Under the pieces are notes generated by a model. That model was not told where the DNA came from and searched no databases. It worked only from the letters and a program-made list of their open reading frames with translations. DNA of 64,000 nucleotides from Legionella tucsonensis. GTDB lineage: Bacteria > Pseudomonadota > Gammaproteobacteria > Legionellales > Legionellaceae. Position 1 is the stretch's first letter; every line of letters begins with the position of its first letter. This document shows positions 44,214 through 53,877 of this stretch, one piece after another. The position numbers and the translations under genes are program-made. The DNA is taken from the NCBI RefSeq assembly GCF_001468035.1, contig NZ_LNZA01000001.1:620001-684000 (forward strand), in the 5' to 3' direction.

Positions 44214-46067
44214 TTATTTTTTTAATCCCAACTGCTGAGCGTCGTTTTCTTGTTGAGCTTTTGGACTATCGTGATCTTCGGCAGATTGTTTATGAGAAAA
44301 GAACATTGCTCCACACCTCAACTTGGCAGGTTTCTGAAATTCTATTTCGTATTTGATACCTAACGCATTAAATGCAACCTCACACGCGTCGGGCCTTTTA
44401 AAGAAAGCTTCTCTACGTTGTGCATGATACGCCATTAACTCACGATTAGACGCCACACTCTCTTCCATATACTGAACAAGTTGTGGCACATATTTCGGAT
44501 CACCTTGTTCCAGACACAGAGAAGCCTTAGTATGGAGTTGCAATTTATCACCTGCTTCAACTTCATACTGCTTTAAAGGATCATGTTTTCCTGATCCATG
44601 AATGAAAGGTCTACCAAATGACTCACATGACTCTCTGGAATTACATCCCTCAATGACAGGGGGTAAAGTCGTTCCCTGTAACATAAGATGATCGAACACT
44701 GTCTGTTGAAGGAGTCCGGTATGAGCCACTACAACATCACCAGCTTTGAATACACCTATGTCTAAATCATCTTTTGTAAGATCAACAAGATGAATATTAT
44801 CGTTTTTACCTTTTACTATTCCTATAAAATCAGCATCCAATGCAATTTTTTGTGGAAGTAATAATATAGAAGGTTGACCTGTTTTCTGGCTAAGTAAAAG
44901 ATTGGCATCTACGATTCGCTGCATTTCTGTAACTTCATCTAAATTGCCAGTCTCTTTTATACCACCAGATTCAGTACTGTAATGTTTTTCAGGATACAAA
45001 CCGTAAACAAGTTGGCTATTAATCCCAGTATTACTGGTAATATCTATAATTCTTTGCTCTATTGCTGATAAGGTGATAGAAGATATGTCTGGTAATTGAG
45101 ATGCGGCTGCTGATGACAAGCGCATAGCTGATGCAGGAGGAAGTTCTGTGACAATACCATCCTGATCTGTTACAAAGCATGAGCCTTGATGCCAGTCAGT
45201 TGGTTCTAACCCAATGTAAGATGCTGCATTAAACATTTTTGTTTTCTTATCTTCTTCTTGAATGCTTTTATCTTCTGCAGCACAAACAGCAAGATCAACT
45301 TCTGGCAATTCAAGATTGTCTCTACTAGTATAATCATGAGGCAAAGATGATATTTTTACTGCGCCCAACCCAGTAACGATTCTGACTCCTTCTCTGTTAG
45401 GATTTGCTGATTCAAATCGCGAAATCATACCAATTAATTGGCGGCTGACTAAAGGTTCTTCATTTCTGTATATTTTTCTGGTTTTAGTGTTCATGAGGGT
45501 TGCACCAAGCCGGTCATCACATTGAATATCAAAGATTCCTTTAAATCCCATCTCGCGCAATTTTTGCATTAAAGTAATAGAGGCACGTTGGTGACCAAAA
45601 CCTCTTCCGGTATTTACTACCACTCTTATCAAAGTCATTTCATTAAGAGGTTTTTGTGCCTTTTTTGTAGCTTTTAGATAAGACTCAACGAACTCTTGTG
45701 TGTCTTTATATGATTTTCCTTTGACCATTTCAAATGCATCACTAGAGGAGAGCTCTTCGGTTCTTTTTTGAATATCACTAATTGCCCTTATAGTATGGTT
45801 GCCAAAGTTTGGTGCGGTTACTTGTTCACGACTAAATCCTAGTACAGTCATAGCTTCAATTTGGGGCAGGTTCAGATCACGATATTTTACAAAAGCATCC
45901 TCTAGCGATGTCCCTTTTTCGATCTCTGTTCTAATGGCATTAATTGTATGGTAACCAAAGTTTCGTGCGGTTACTTGTTCACGGCTTAAACCTAATTTAA
46001 CCCCTTCGTCTTGTGCATATTTATTTGGTGGATTACTAAGTGGATACATAACTTTATACAAATACAT
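44214..46067 (-). CDS. 617-aa repeat protein with possible GT-B-like domain, candidate effector
   Basis: I cannot name the family. Two 21-aa repeats, LGLSREQVTARNFGYHTINAI at about 25-45 and LGFSREQVTAPNFGNHTIRAI at about 76-96, lie 51 residues apart. From about residue 145 the protein contains LIRVVVNTGRGFGHQRASI, a Gly/His turn like the start of some nucleotide-sugar transferases. Further on, VVVAHTGLLQQTVFDHLMLQ and VIEGCNSRESCESFGRPF resemble the donor-side region of GT-B enzymes. The C-terminus is rich in Gln, Asp and Glu (QQENDAQQLGLKK). GT-B resemblance is weak, so function is unassigned. It has a GAGAGATGAG Shine-Dalgarno. Confidence 0.5.
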   Translation of the reverse strand: MYLYKVMYPLSNPPNKYAQDEGVKLGLSREQVTARNFGYHTINAIRTEIEKGTSLEDAFVKYRDLNLPQIEAMTVLGFSREQVTAPNFGNHTIRAISDIQKRTEELSSSDAFEMVKGKSYKDTQEFVESYLKATKKAQKPLNEMTLIRVVVNTGRGFGHQRASITLMQKLREMGFKGIFDIQCDDRLGATLMNTKTRKIYRNEEPLVSRQLIGMISRFESANPNREGVRIVTGLGAVKISSLPHDYTSRDNLELPEVDLAVCAAEDKSIQEEDKKTKMFNAASYIGLEPTDWHQGSCFVTDQDGIVTELPPASAMRLSSAAASQLPDISSITLSAIEQRIIDITSNTGINSQLVYGLYPEKHYSTESGGIKETGNLDEVTEMQRIVDANLLLSQKTGQPSILLLPQKIALDADFIGIVKGKNDNIHLVDLTKDDLDIGVFKAGDVVVAHTGLLQQTVFDHLMLQGTTLPPVIEGCNSRESCESFGRPFIHGSGKHDPLKQYEVEAGDKLQLHTKASLCLEQGDPKYVPQLVQYMEESVASNRELMAYHAQRREAFFKRPDACEVAFNALGIKYEIEFQKPAKLRCGAMFFSHKQSAEDHDSPKAQQENDAQQLGLKK

Positions 46068-46405
46068 AACTCATCTCTCAAAAAGTTATCTTTTACATTA
46101 TAGATGATGTTCAAAACTTTAACAAAAATTACAGGATGGGTGGTCGAAGGTGCTATGTATCCGGTACTATTTTCAAGTAAGTGAAGTTGAATGGTATCAT
46201 CTTATGACTATGACACTTGGAGAATTTAAAAAATCATTAATGAACAAAAAGCGACTTATTTGAATACTCAAGGTAATAGGGATAAAAATAATACTCTTTG
46301 AATAGGTAGACTGAATGTATTAGAGCACTATTGGCACATGCACTTTAGTTAAACCTGGGTGTCGCTTTGGTGCACGCCCAGGCTTACAGGTACAGGTAAA
46401 GGTTC
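46068..46405. other. 338-bp region with a palindrome but no gene
   Basis: AT-rich in the first part. A copy of the CCTGGG palindrome lies close to the end. The only ORFs are a few dozen bases long without a Shine-Dalgarno. It holds the promoter of the 617-aa gene. Confidence 0.5.
46354..46382. repeat. CCTGGGTG palindrome near the proS stop codon
   Basis: CCTGGG (46354-46359) pairs with CCCAGG (46377-46382), and the spacer GTCGCTTTGGTGCACG resembles the other copies. It lies 25-50 bp beyond the stop codon of proS and may serve as its terminator. Confidence 0.6.
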
Positions 46406-48112
46406 TTATTTTGAAATTAATTGCATGATTGCATCAATTGCCTTATCTAAGCTTAATTGTTGTGTTTCTCCGGTAGCTCGGCTTTTATATTCCACACAAT
46501 TTTGTTCCATGTTCCGCTCGCTTATGATGATACGATGTGGAATACCAATTAAATCGTGATCTGCAAACAATACGCCCGCTCTCTCATTACGATCATCAAT
46601 TAATACATCGACTCCTAATTCCTTCAGGCGTTCGTATAATGCATCGGCTTGTTTTTTGACTACCTCTGATCGATGACTATTTAAAGGAATTATGACTACC
46701 TGGAAGGGTGCAATATTTTGAGGCCAGATAATTCCATGTTGATCATGATGTTGTTCAATGGCTGCTGCAACCACACGGGTGATACCTAAGCCATAGCATC
46801 CCATTAACATTGTTTCTAATTGGCCTTGCTCATTAATCACTGTGGCATTCATGGCTTTAGCGTATTTATCACCTAATTGAAAGACATGCCCAACTTCAAT
46901 GCCTCGGCAAGAATGAAGTATTCCTTTGCCATCTGGACTGACATCGCCTTCTTTTACATTACGCAAATCAGCAGCAAGGTACTCACTGACATCTTTATCC
47001 CAAGCAGCATATTGATAGTGTTTATCTGCCTGATTGGCGCCACAAATAAAAGAATCCATAGCAAGTGCATGATGATCCACAATTACTGGAATAGATAAAT
47101 TGACCGGTCCTAATGAGCCAATTGGTGCTTTCAAAGTTTTTAAAACACTTTCCTCATCTATAAATTGTAAGGGGGAATGTACTGAAGGATGTTTCATTGC
47201 TTTGACTTCATTCAGCTCATCATCACCTCTTAAAACCAAAGCAACCATAGGATGCTCTCTTCCCTTTACAATCAAAGTCTTGATGGTTTGACTGCTTGCG
47301 ACGACTAGGAATTTTGCCACTTCTGCTATGGTTTTTTTGTTTGGAGTATCAACCAAAATCATTTTTTGGTTGGTAGGGGTTGCTTTTTCTGGTTTTAGAC
47401 TGGTAGCTTGCTCGATATTTGCTGCATAATCCCCTTGGTCGCTGTAGAAAATCAAATCCTCTCCAGAATCAGCCAACACCTGGAATTCATGAGATGCAGA
47501 GCCGCCAATAGCTCCTGTATCTGCTTCAACTGCACGATATTTGAGCCCTAGGCGATCAAAGATCCGGCAATAAGCTTGATACATATCTTTGTAGGTCATC
47601 TGCAGGCTTTCCAAATTTAAATGGAACGAATAAGCATCTTTCATAATAAATTCACGGGCACGCATTACACCAAAACGTGGTCTGATTTCGTCGCGAAATT
47701 TAGTTTGGATTTGATAGAAACTTGCTGGCAATTGCTTGTAGGATTGTAATTCATTACGCATGATGTCAGTAATGACTTCTTCATGAGTAGGGCCAAAACA
47801 ATAGTCTCTTCCATTAGCATCTTTCATGGTGAGAAGGAGCCCGCCAAAGGTATCCCAACGCCCAGTTTCTTGCCATAGTTCAGCAGGTTGTACTGCAGGC
47901 ATGAGCAACTCCATGGAATGAATGCGATTCATTTCTTCGCGAACTATTTGTTCTACTTTTCGTAAGACTTTTAAACCTAGAGGCATCCACGTATAAAGGC
48001 CCGAGCCCAGTTTACGAATCATTCCTGTTCTCAGCATCAATTGATGGGAGACTATCTCCGCATCGTTTGGAGTTTCTTTTAAAGTTGCTAAAAACCATTG
48101 AGACGCACGCAT
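46406..48112 (-). CDS. proS: Prolyl-tRNA synthetase
   Basis: This 568-aa class II aminoacyl-tRNA synthetase of bacterial type has RASQWFLATLKETPNDAE at the start, the catalytic core with FRDEIRPRFGVMRAREFIMK, and GGSASHEFQVLADSGED. The YbaK-like editing insertion lies at about 230-380, then GCYGLGITR (motif 3) and the C-terminal anticodon-binding domain. The start is set at ATG 48112, with CAGGAG upstream, because the 31-residue extension to 48205 is not shared by the family. It attaches proline to tRNA-Pro. Confidence 0.95.
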   Translation of the reverse strand: MRASQWFLATLKETPNDAEIVSHQLMLRTGMIRKLGSGLYTWMPLGLKVLRKVEQIVREEMNRIHSMELLMPAVQPAELWQETGRWDTFGGLLLTMKDANGRDYCFGPTHEEVITDIMRNELQSYKQLPASFYQIQTKFRDEIRPRFGVMRAREFIMKDAYSFHLNLESLQMTYKDMYQAYCRIFDRLGLKYRAVEADTGAIGGSASHEFQVLADSGEDLIFYSDQGDYAANIEQATSLKPEKATPTNQKMILVDTPNKKTIAEVAKFLVVASSQTIKTLIVKGREHPMVALVLRGDDELNEVKAMKHPSVHSPLQFIDEESVLKTLKAPIGSLGPVNLSIPVIVDHHALAMDSFICGANQADKHYQYAAWDKDVSEYLAADLRNVKEGDVSPDGKGILHSCRGIEVGHVFQLGDKYAKAMNATVINEQGQLETMLMGCYGLGITRVVAAAIEQHHDQHGIIWPQNIAPFQVVIIPLNSHRSEVVKKQADALYERLKELGVDVLIDDRNERAGVLFADHDLIGIPHRIIISERNMEQNCVEYKSRATGETQQLSLDKAIDAIMQLISK

Positions 48113-48313
48113 TTCTACTCCTGAAATAGTATTGTTCTTAATTGAAGCATTATACATAAGTTTGCGTTCAAAAACAGATGAGATAACATCAGACATCTCT
48201 TCCAAGCTCCCCTCAGAAGAGTTTGGAAAGAGGTCGATTGATAATGTAGAGCTGGTCTTCAGTGAAACTTATTCAAGGTTCTATTTTGGCATATGGGGTA
48301 GGGGCTTTAGATA

Positions 48314-50623
48314 TTATACCCTCATCTTGGCTTCTTCTAATAATCCATTTAATTTATAAGCCAGGTGTTCATAATTTTTTCCACCCAGTTGACTGAGTTC
48401 ATACTCATAATTTTTAAAATGAACTTTACCTGTTTGGACATTATAAACGGCTCCAACCATGGAAATATCATTTTGTTCTATCATTTCATGGAGAATAGAG
48501 CTGCGCTCATAAATTTTTTGTATGGTATTGGCTACGTTTAACTCAGTGACGTTATTCACAAATGTTTTATTTTTACTGTGACGGCTTGTTTCCGTTTCGC
48601 ATTCGGCATTGATTGCGGGCTTTATTTTGTCAAGTAATTCCGTAATGTGACCTTTTTCAACTCCATCACATGCAGATTGAATGGCTCCACAACGTGTATG
48701 ACCGAGAACAATAATAAGTTTGACGCCAACAACATGACAAGCATATTCAATACTGGCCAGAATATCATTGTTTACCACATTCCCTGCTACTCGCACACAA
48801 AAAACATCACCAAAACTCATATCAAAAATTGTTTCTACAGGAACCCTAGAATCAATACAACCAAGAACGATGGCAATTGGATGTTGTGCTTTGGCGGTAT
48901 ACTTAATATCCAGTTGGTTCGATCGGTGAATCAGGTTATCGTTGAGGAAACGTTGATTTCCTTCATACAAAATTTTTAATATTTGCGCTGGTGACAGATG
49001 TGATTGCACGTCATACGTTGTTACATTGATAAAATCAATATAATTATGAATTTTATAATGTTCTTTGAATCCAATCAGATTCAAGGAAATTTTTTTATTC
49101 GGAGCTTGTTCCTCTTTAAACTCCTTTAACAGCTCGGAAATTTCTTTATCAATGTACTGAGTATACCGTGCGTCAATAATTAATTGCGATTCTCTAGGTA
49201 TGGACGTAAGTTCAGCAACCAGTGCTGCTTTATTAAGAAAGGTCATTTGCTGTGGGAGGACCAGGCGATTAACTTCTCCAGTAGGATGAATTTCCTTAAG
49301 AATATCAATCCGCACCTGACTGTTTGACTTTAAGATATAGAACAAACTGACGGCTAGCCCAATTAAAATACCCATTAGCAGATTAAATGCAATAATACCA
49401 ATCACTGTAGCTAAAAATGGAATAAAGCGATCACTTCCTTGAGCATATATAGAGCGATAAATAGATGGTTTATTCAGTTTGTAACCTGTGTAGATCAAAA
49501 TGGCAGCTAATGAGGATAAAGGTATTTTATTTAGCATGCCTGGAATCAACATTACTGCAAAGAAAATAAAAATTCCATGTAAAATAGTAGATATTTTGCT
49601 TTTAGATCCGGCCTGGATATTAATAGATGTTCTAACGATTACAGAGGTAATTGGAATTCCTCCAATTAGACCTGCTGTCATGTTTCCGACTCCTTGAGCA
49701 ACTAACTCTCTATTTGAGGAGGAATAACGACGTTTTTTATCCAGCTTCTCCCCTGCTTTAAGGTTCAATAAGGTTTCGAGAGAAGCAACAATGCCAATGA
49801 GAAAGGCATATAAATAGACTTTGGGATTAGTCAGGGCAGACCAATTTGGGTATTCCAATTGGCCAAATAGATCATGAAAACCGTTACTCTTAGGAATGTT
49901 AACCAGTTGTGGTGAATTTTGGACCAGACCTGAATCAGTCCATAAAAAAAACTCATTTAGCAGTACACCTAAAAGAACGACAAGAATTGGTGCTGGTATT
50001 TCTTTTAGTACCTTATTTTTGGTCAAATCAAAATAAATTAAAGTAGTGAGAGAAAGTGCCGTAATCAACATTGCCCCGGTATTGACATGGTGGTATAGAG
50101 CAAGAATAGGGCTCAATGTGATTTCTTCAGTTGTTTCTAATAAATGTTTTTTGAGTTCATTAAAATCTGCAGAAAGCGTAAATGCTAGTGGTAATTGTTT
50201 GATTATTAACAAAATACCGATTGCACAGAGTAGTCCCTGAACCACATTAGAGGGGACGTAATCTGCTACAAACCCCGCTCGGAAACTTCCTATTATGATT
50301 TGGAGTAAACCAGCAAGTAAGAGGGCAACTAAAAATGAGTTGAAATCTCCAATATGAGCTATGGCAGCAACTACCACAGCAGCCATGCCTGCAGCAGGTC
50401 CACTGACACTAACATGTGAGCCGCTTATAAAACCGACAACAACTCCTCCAATAACTCCACTTAAAATTCCAGAAATAAGCGGGGCGTCAGAGGCGAGAGC
50501 AATACCTAAACATAATGGGATAGCAACAAGAAATACGACTATGGCTGCTACAAAATCAAATTTAAAATAACGTTTTGCATAAATTCGAAATATACGCGAG
50601 TCAACCGTTGTATTTGTAAACAT
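48314..50623 (-). CDS. SulP anion transporter fused to beta-carbonic anhydrase
   Basis: This 769-aa protein has three domains. Residues about 20-430 form the SulP (SLC26-like) membrane domain, with motifs such as SGPAAGMAAVVVAAIAHIGD and IPITSVIVRTSINIQAG. About 440-540 is a STAS domain. About 560-769 is a beta-carbonic anhydrase with CIDSRV (Cys589, Asp591, Arg593) and HTRCGA (His642, Cys645), giving the two zinc cysteines, the His ligand and the Asp-Arg pair. Bicarbonate or sulfate uptake coupled directly to CO2/HCO3- conversion is the likely role. The AGAGGA Shine-Dalgarno is good. Repeats upstream (50821-50851) may regulate it. Confidence 0.92.
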   Translation of the reverse strand: MFTNTTVDSRIFRIYAKRYFKFDFVAAIVVFLVAIPLCLGIALASDAPLISGILSGVIGGVVVGFISGSHVSVSGPAAGMAAVVVAAIAHIGDFNSFLVALLLAGLLQIIIGSFRAGFVADYVPSNVVQGLLCAIGILLIIKQLPLAFTLSADFNELKKHLLETTEEITLSPILALYHHVNTGAMLITALSLTTLIYFDLTKNKVLKEIPAPILVVLLGVLLNEFFLWTDSGLVQNSPQLVNIPKSNGFHDLFGQLEYPNWSALTNPKVYLYAFLIGIVASLETLLNLKAGEKLDKKRRYSSSNRELVAQGVGNMTAGLIGGIPITSVIVRTSINIQAGSKSKISTILHGIFIFFAVMLIPGMLNKIPLSSLAAILIYTGYKLNKPSIYRSIYAQGSDRFIPFLATVIGIIAFNLLMGILIGLAVSLFYILKSNSQVRIDILKEIHPTGEVNRLVLPQQMTFLNKAALVAELTSIPRESQLIIDARYTQYIDKEISELLKEFKEEQAPNKKISLNLIGFKEHYKIHNYIDFINVTTYDVQSHLSPAQILKILYEGNQRFLNDNLIHRSNQLDIKYTAKAQHPIAIVLGCIDSRVPVETIFDMSFGDVFCVRVAGNVVNNDILASIEYACHVVGVKLIIVLGHTRCGAIQSACDGVEKGHITELLDKIKPAINAECETETSRHSKNKTFVNNVTELNVANTIQKIYERSSILHEMIEQNDISMVGAVYNVQTGKVHFKNYEYELSQLGGKNYEHLAYKLNGLLEEAKMRV

Positions 50624-50723
50624 GAATTGCGTTCCTCTATTGAACTAAGTAAAAATAATTAATTGATTAATATAAATTATTTTTTGATTTTAGATTATTA
50701 CTGTTATTTAATAAAACATTATT

Positions 50724-50750
50724 GTAACAAAAATGTTATAAAATTGTTAC
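50724..50750. promoter_or_regulatory. 7-bp dyad upstream of the SulP-CA gene
   Basis: GTAACAA (50724-50730) and TTGTTAC (50744-50750) are reverse complements with a 13-base AT-rich spacer, about 100 bp upstream of the SulP-CA start on its strand. Operator or promoter-linked element; specificity unknown. Confidence 0.35.
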
Positions 50751-50820
50751 GGATTAGTTAAGGTTTTGTGGTTCTTATTATCTTATTGTCTTATATAAAT
50801 ACATTACGTGGGTTTGATAT

Positions 50821-50851
50821 GTTCATTAAATGAACTAATGAACTAATGAAT
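50821..50851. promoter_or_regulatory. Iteron-like 8-bp repeats and palindrome upstream of SulP-CA
   Basis: The sequence opens with the palindrome GTTCATT-A-AATGAAC (50821-50835). AATGAAC then recurs at 50829 and 50837 with AATGAAT at 50845, each eight bases apart. Regular spacing suggests a binding array for a regulator or a slippage-prone tract. It lies about 200 bp upstream of the SulP-CA gene. Confidence 0.5.
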
Positions 50852-50929
50852 TTGTGGATTAAGGGAAGGAAAAGGTTTATATTTTTAATAGTCTTAAAGA
50901 GAATTCAGGAGTGATATTACCGTTGAAAA

Positions 50930-50956
50930 CCTGGGTTTCATTACATTGCACCCAGG
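50930..50956. repeat. CCTGGGT palindrome between ttcA and SulP-CA
   Basis: CCTGGGT (50930-50936) pairs with ACCCAGG-type sequence (50950-50956). It follows the stop codon of ttcA by about 14 bp on the minus strand, fitting a terminator role, and belongs to the window's palindrome family. Confidence 0.6.
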
Positions 50957-50969
50957 CTATTTCTATTTC

Positions 50970-51812
50970 TTATGCTTCAATTGGATCAAATTCTTCTGCG
51001 CTAAAGATTTCATCTGTATTGGATATCTGAGCCATAATTAGTTCATGTTCAAGATTTCTAAAATTCCACATGTTTTGATCCATAAGTTGACTGGGTTTGA
51101 TGCTTTGCAGTGCATGAAGAATATTGCTTGGAACTTTGGGATTTTCTTCAGCAAGCTGATTAATTAAATGCGTTACTTTTTTACGCATTAAATTTTCCTG
51201 TGAACCACAAAGAGTACATGGAATAATAGGATAAGATTGTTCCTTAGCAAACGCGACAATGTCTTTTTCTTGCACATAACATAATGGGCGGATAACTATA
51301 TGCTTTTTATTGTCACTAAGCAATTTAGGTGGCATTGAACGAATATCACCATTGTAGAGGATCGACATCATTAATGTACGAACCAGATCATCACGATGAT
51401 GGCCTAGAGCAATTTTGTTGAACCCATGTTCTTCGGCATAACGATAGATAATACCGCGGCGCAAGCGTGAGCACAAAGAGCAATACGTTTTACCTTCAGG
51501 AATTTTTTCTTTAACGATACTGTAGGTATCCCGAGTTAGAATTTCATGAGGGATGGAGCGATCAACAAGCCATTGACGAACTGCAGTATCATCCCAACCA
51601 GGTTGGGCTTGATCCAGGGTAAAGGAAAAAAGTTCAAATTTATTCCCGGAGCGACGGCGCAACTGCTCCAGAATCGTTAAGAGGGTAAAAGAGTCTTTAC
51701 CGCCTGATAAACAGACCATAACCCGATCGCCACGCTGAATCATGTTAAAATCTGCAATGGCTTTACCTGTATAATGTAATAATTTCTTTTCAACTTGAGA
51801 GGGATTGGGCAT
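50970..51812 (-). CDS. ttcA: tRNA 2-thiocytidine synthetase
   Basis: This 280-aa protein carries the PP-loop SGGKDS (36-41) of the adenine-nucleotide alpha hydrolases. It has the Cys pairs [11 protein letters not shown] (about 112-121) and PCTLCGS (about 200) that hold the iron-sulfur cluster of TtcA. It thiolates cytidine 32 of certain tRNAs. It lies 24 bp after tolC on the same strand and is followed by a palindrome, so it closes the pcm-like/tolC/ttcA unit. Confidence 0.93.
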   Translation of the reverse strand: MPNPSQVEKKLLHYTGKAIADFNMIQRGDRVMVCLSGGKDSFTLLTILEQLRRRSGNKFELFSFTLDQAQPGWDDTAVRQWLVDRSIPHEILTRDTYSIVKEKIPEGKTYCSLCSRLRRGIIYRYAEEHGFNKIALGHHRDDLVRTLMMSILYNGDIRSMPPKLLSDNKKHIVIRPLCYVQEKDIVAFAKEQSYPIIPCTLCGSQENLMRKKVTHLINQLAEENPKVPSNILHALQSIKPSQLMDQNMWNFRNLEHELIMAQISNTDEIFSAEEFDPIEA

Positions 51813-51836
51813 TATTAAAAACCTGAATAAAAGTTG

Positions 51837-53210
51837 TTATTTAGTGGCCTTGCTTACGGCTGGGGGTAATCTGTTAATTCGGGCTGTTTCTAACCATGAA
51901 TTGATCAATTCGAGATCATTTACATTTAATGTTCCGGCAAGGTATTTTAGAGTTAAAACTGCATTAATTAAAGTATATTGGTCATTAGCAAGCTGATTTT
52001 GAGCTTCAAACAGGCGTTGTTGAGCATTTACCACATCCACCATTGTACGTGTACCTACTTCAAATTGAGCTTCTGTACTTTCCAATGAATTTTTTTGTGA
52101 AATAATAGTTTGTCTGTCTGCCTTTACTTTGCTAATTCCATCAGTAATTGTGTTAAACGCGATTCGGCTATTTACTACTACATCTCTATAGGCTTGTTCG
52201 ACCTTTTCACTGGTCGCCTGAAAATTATGCTGTGCTTGTCGTGTTTGCGAGCGCACCAGTCCTCCTTGAAACGCCGGGAAATTCAGCGTTAAACCAATAT
52301 TTGATTGTTTTTGATTTGCTGGTAAGAAAGGGCTGGATGTGTTGACTTCATTTGTTGTTTCTGTTGAATTGCCTTGGATAGCTATTGTAGGCCAATTTCC
52401 TGCAGACAGTGCTTTCATATTTTGTCGTGCTACTTCAAGAGTGTATTTGGAAGACAATAATTTATAGTTTTGCCTAAGACCTGTATCAATCCACTCATCT
52501 ACATCATTAGGTTCCGGCTTAACGAGGGGAATTGTCCCATCTCGAAGCGGTGCTATGAGCTCATAAACATGATTGGTTAATTTTCTTAAATTTTCACTTT
52601 GATTAATTTGGTTGTTACGAGAGGCAATAACTGTAGCTACTGACTGATCATAAGCCGCTTTTGCTTCATAAACCGAGGTAATGGGATCAAGGCCTACTTC
52701 AAAGCGTTGTTTTGCTTGCTCGTATTGGCGCATGTTTGCGCGTTTTTTTGCTTCGGCAAAATTTAAGGTATCTTGGGCAAAGAGCACATCAAAATAGGCT
52801 TTAGCTGTTCTAAGAATTAAATCCTGAGCTGCATCGTTAAAAGTGGCTTGTGCTGCTTTAACAGATGCCCTAGCTTGTTGTACTTTTGCCCAAGCTTGAT
52901 AATTGAAAATAGTCTGTGATGCAGAAAATTGCCATCCTCTGGACTTGTAATAGTCGTCTTGAATGGAAAAAAAACCATCATTCACATGCAGGAAATTGCG
53001 GGTTGTTTGTGCCGTAAGACCCGCTTGGGGAAGTAATGCAGCCCAGGCTTGAGGCAGAGCTTCTTTATTAGCCATGTAAGTATCATAGGCATTTTTGAAG
53101 ATAGGGTCATTTTCAAGAGCTTGATGATAGATATCCATTAGGTCTGTTGCAGCAAATGATTGCACCATCAGACCCAAAGTCATGAGATAGCAAATCAACA
53201 ATTTTTTCAT
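51837..53210 (-). CDS. tolC: TolC-family outer-membrane channel protein
   Basis: This 457-aa protein has a signal peptide (MKKLLICYLMTLGLMVQSFA, then AT). Two OEP (TolC) repeats follow, each with long helical hairpins and a short beta part. ENDPIFKNAYDTYMANKEA near the start and VGTRTMVDVVNAQQRLFEAQ near the end are typical TolC sequences. The trimer forms the outer exit of type I secretion and tripartite efflux systems. ATG 53210 is chosen; the upstream TTG (53234) would hide the signal peptide. It follows the pcm-like gene closely. Confidence 0.92.
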   Translation of the reverse strand: MKKLLICYLMTLGLMVQSFAATDLMDIYHQALENDPIFKNAYDTYMANKEALPQAWAALLPQAGLTAQTTRNFLHVNDGFFSIQDDYYKSRGWQFSASQTIFNYQAWAKVQQARASVKAAQATFNDAAQDLILRTAKAYFDVLFAQDTLNFAEAKKRANMRQYEQAKQRFEVGLDPITSVYEAKAAYDQSVATVIASRNNQINQSENLRKLTNHVYELIAPLRDGTIPLVKPEPNDVDEWIDTGLRQNYKLLSSKYTLEVARQNMKALSAGNWPTIAIQGNSTETTNEVNTSSPFLPANQKQSNIGLTLNFPAFQGGLVRSQTRQAQHNFQATSEKVEQAYRDVVVNSRIAFNTITDGISKVKADRQTIISQKNSLESTEAQFEVGTRTMVDVVNAQQRLFEAQNQLANDQYTLINAVLTLKYLAGTLNVNDLELINSWLETARINRLPPAVSKATK

Positions 53211-53223
53211 TTTAAAGTAAATC

Positions 53224-53877
53224 CTAAAATACAAATTCTTTTGGCTTTGATTTATTGATCAATAAAGGAATGTTTGTTTCAAAAAGCAGTGATTTATGCC
53301 AATTTTCATGGTGATCCAATTCATATAATCGACCTTGCATTACAGGTGATGTTCCTTCAATAACAAATAATTTTCCGCCGGGGAGTATCTGTAATCTTTG
53401 GGTCTCAGTTATTTTTTCCATTGCGCCGGTGAATATGACAACATCATAAGGAGCATCTTCTAACCAACCTTGGTTGGCATCCCCAGTGATTAACTCAACA
53501 TTATCGCAGCGATGCTCTTTTAGTTTATGGGCGGCATTGTTTGTGAAATCCGCATAATAATCTATGCTAATTACTTTTTTACACAATTTACTCAGCATGG
53601 TGGTAAAAAATCCACTGCCTGTACCTATCTCTAAAACTATTTCATGACCTTGTAAATCCAGGGCTTGCAAAATTTGTCCTTCTTCTAAAGGAGTAAGCAT
53701 CCGTTGACCATGATTAAGAGGGATCTGCATATCTGAATATGCAAAATTTATAAATTGTTCGGGAACGAATTCGTGTCTGAGTACTACATCATACAAACGA
53801 AGTATGGATTCGTTTAAAACATCACCAGTTCGAAGTTGTTGCTTGACCATGTTAATGCGCGCGCTTTGATAACTCAT
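53224..53877 (-). CDS. Protein-L-isoaspartate O-methyltransferase-like protein
   Basis: This 217-aa SAM-dependent methyltransferase has the fold and wording of the PCMT family: ARINMVKQQLRTGDV, FVPEQF, LTPLEEGQILQALDLQGHE and VLEIGTGSGFFTTML (motif I, about 82-96). The active-site region before motif I is weaker than in true Pcm (no clear Ser-x-Pro box), so whether it repairs isoaspartate is open. It is the first gene of the pcm-like/tolC/ttcA unit. Confidence 0.82.
   Translation of the reverse strand: MSYQSARINMVKQQLRTGDVLNESILRLYDVVLRHEFVPEQFINFAYSDMQIPLNHGQRMLTPLEEGQILQALDLQGHEIVLEIGTGSGFFTTMLSKLCKKVISIDYYADFTNNAAHKLKEHRCDNVELITGDANQGWLEDAPYDVVIFTGAMEKITETQRLQILPGGKLFVIEGTSPVMQGRLYELDHHENWHKSLLFETNIPLLINKSKPKEFVF

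Noticed and set aside
46205-46261. Short ORF beginning MTMTLGEFKKSL
   Set aside because: Only 18 codons, without convincing Shine-Dalgarno or homology; treated as chance.
48112-48205. N-terminal extension of prolyl-tRNA synthetase
   Set aside because: The extra 31 residues are not part of the family and have no Shine-Dalgarno, while CAGGAG precedes the internal ATG.
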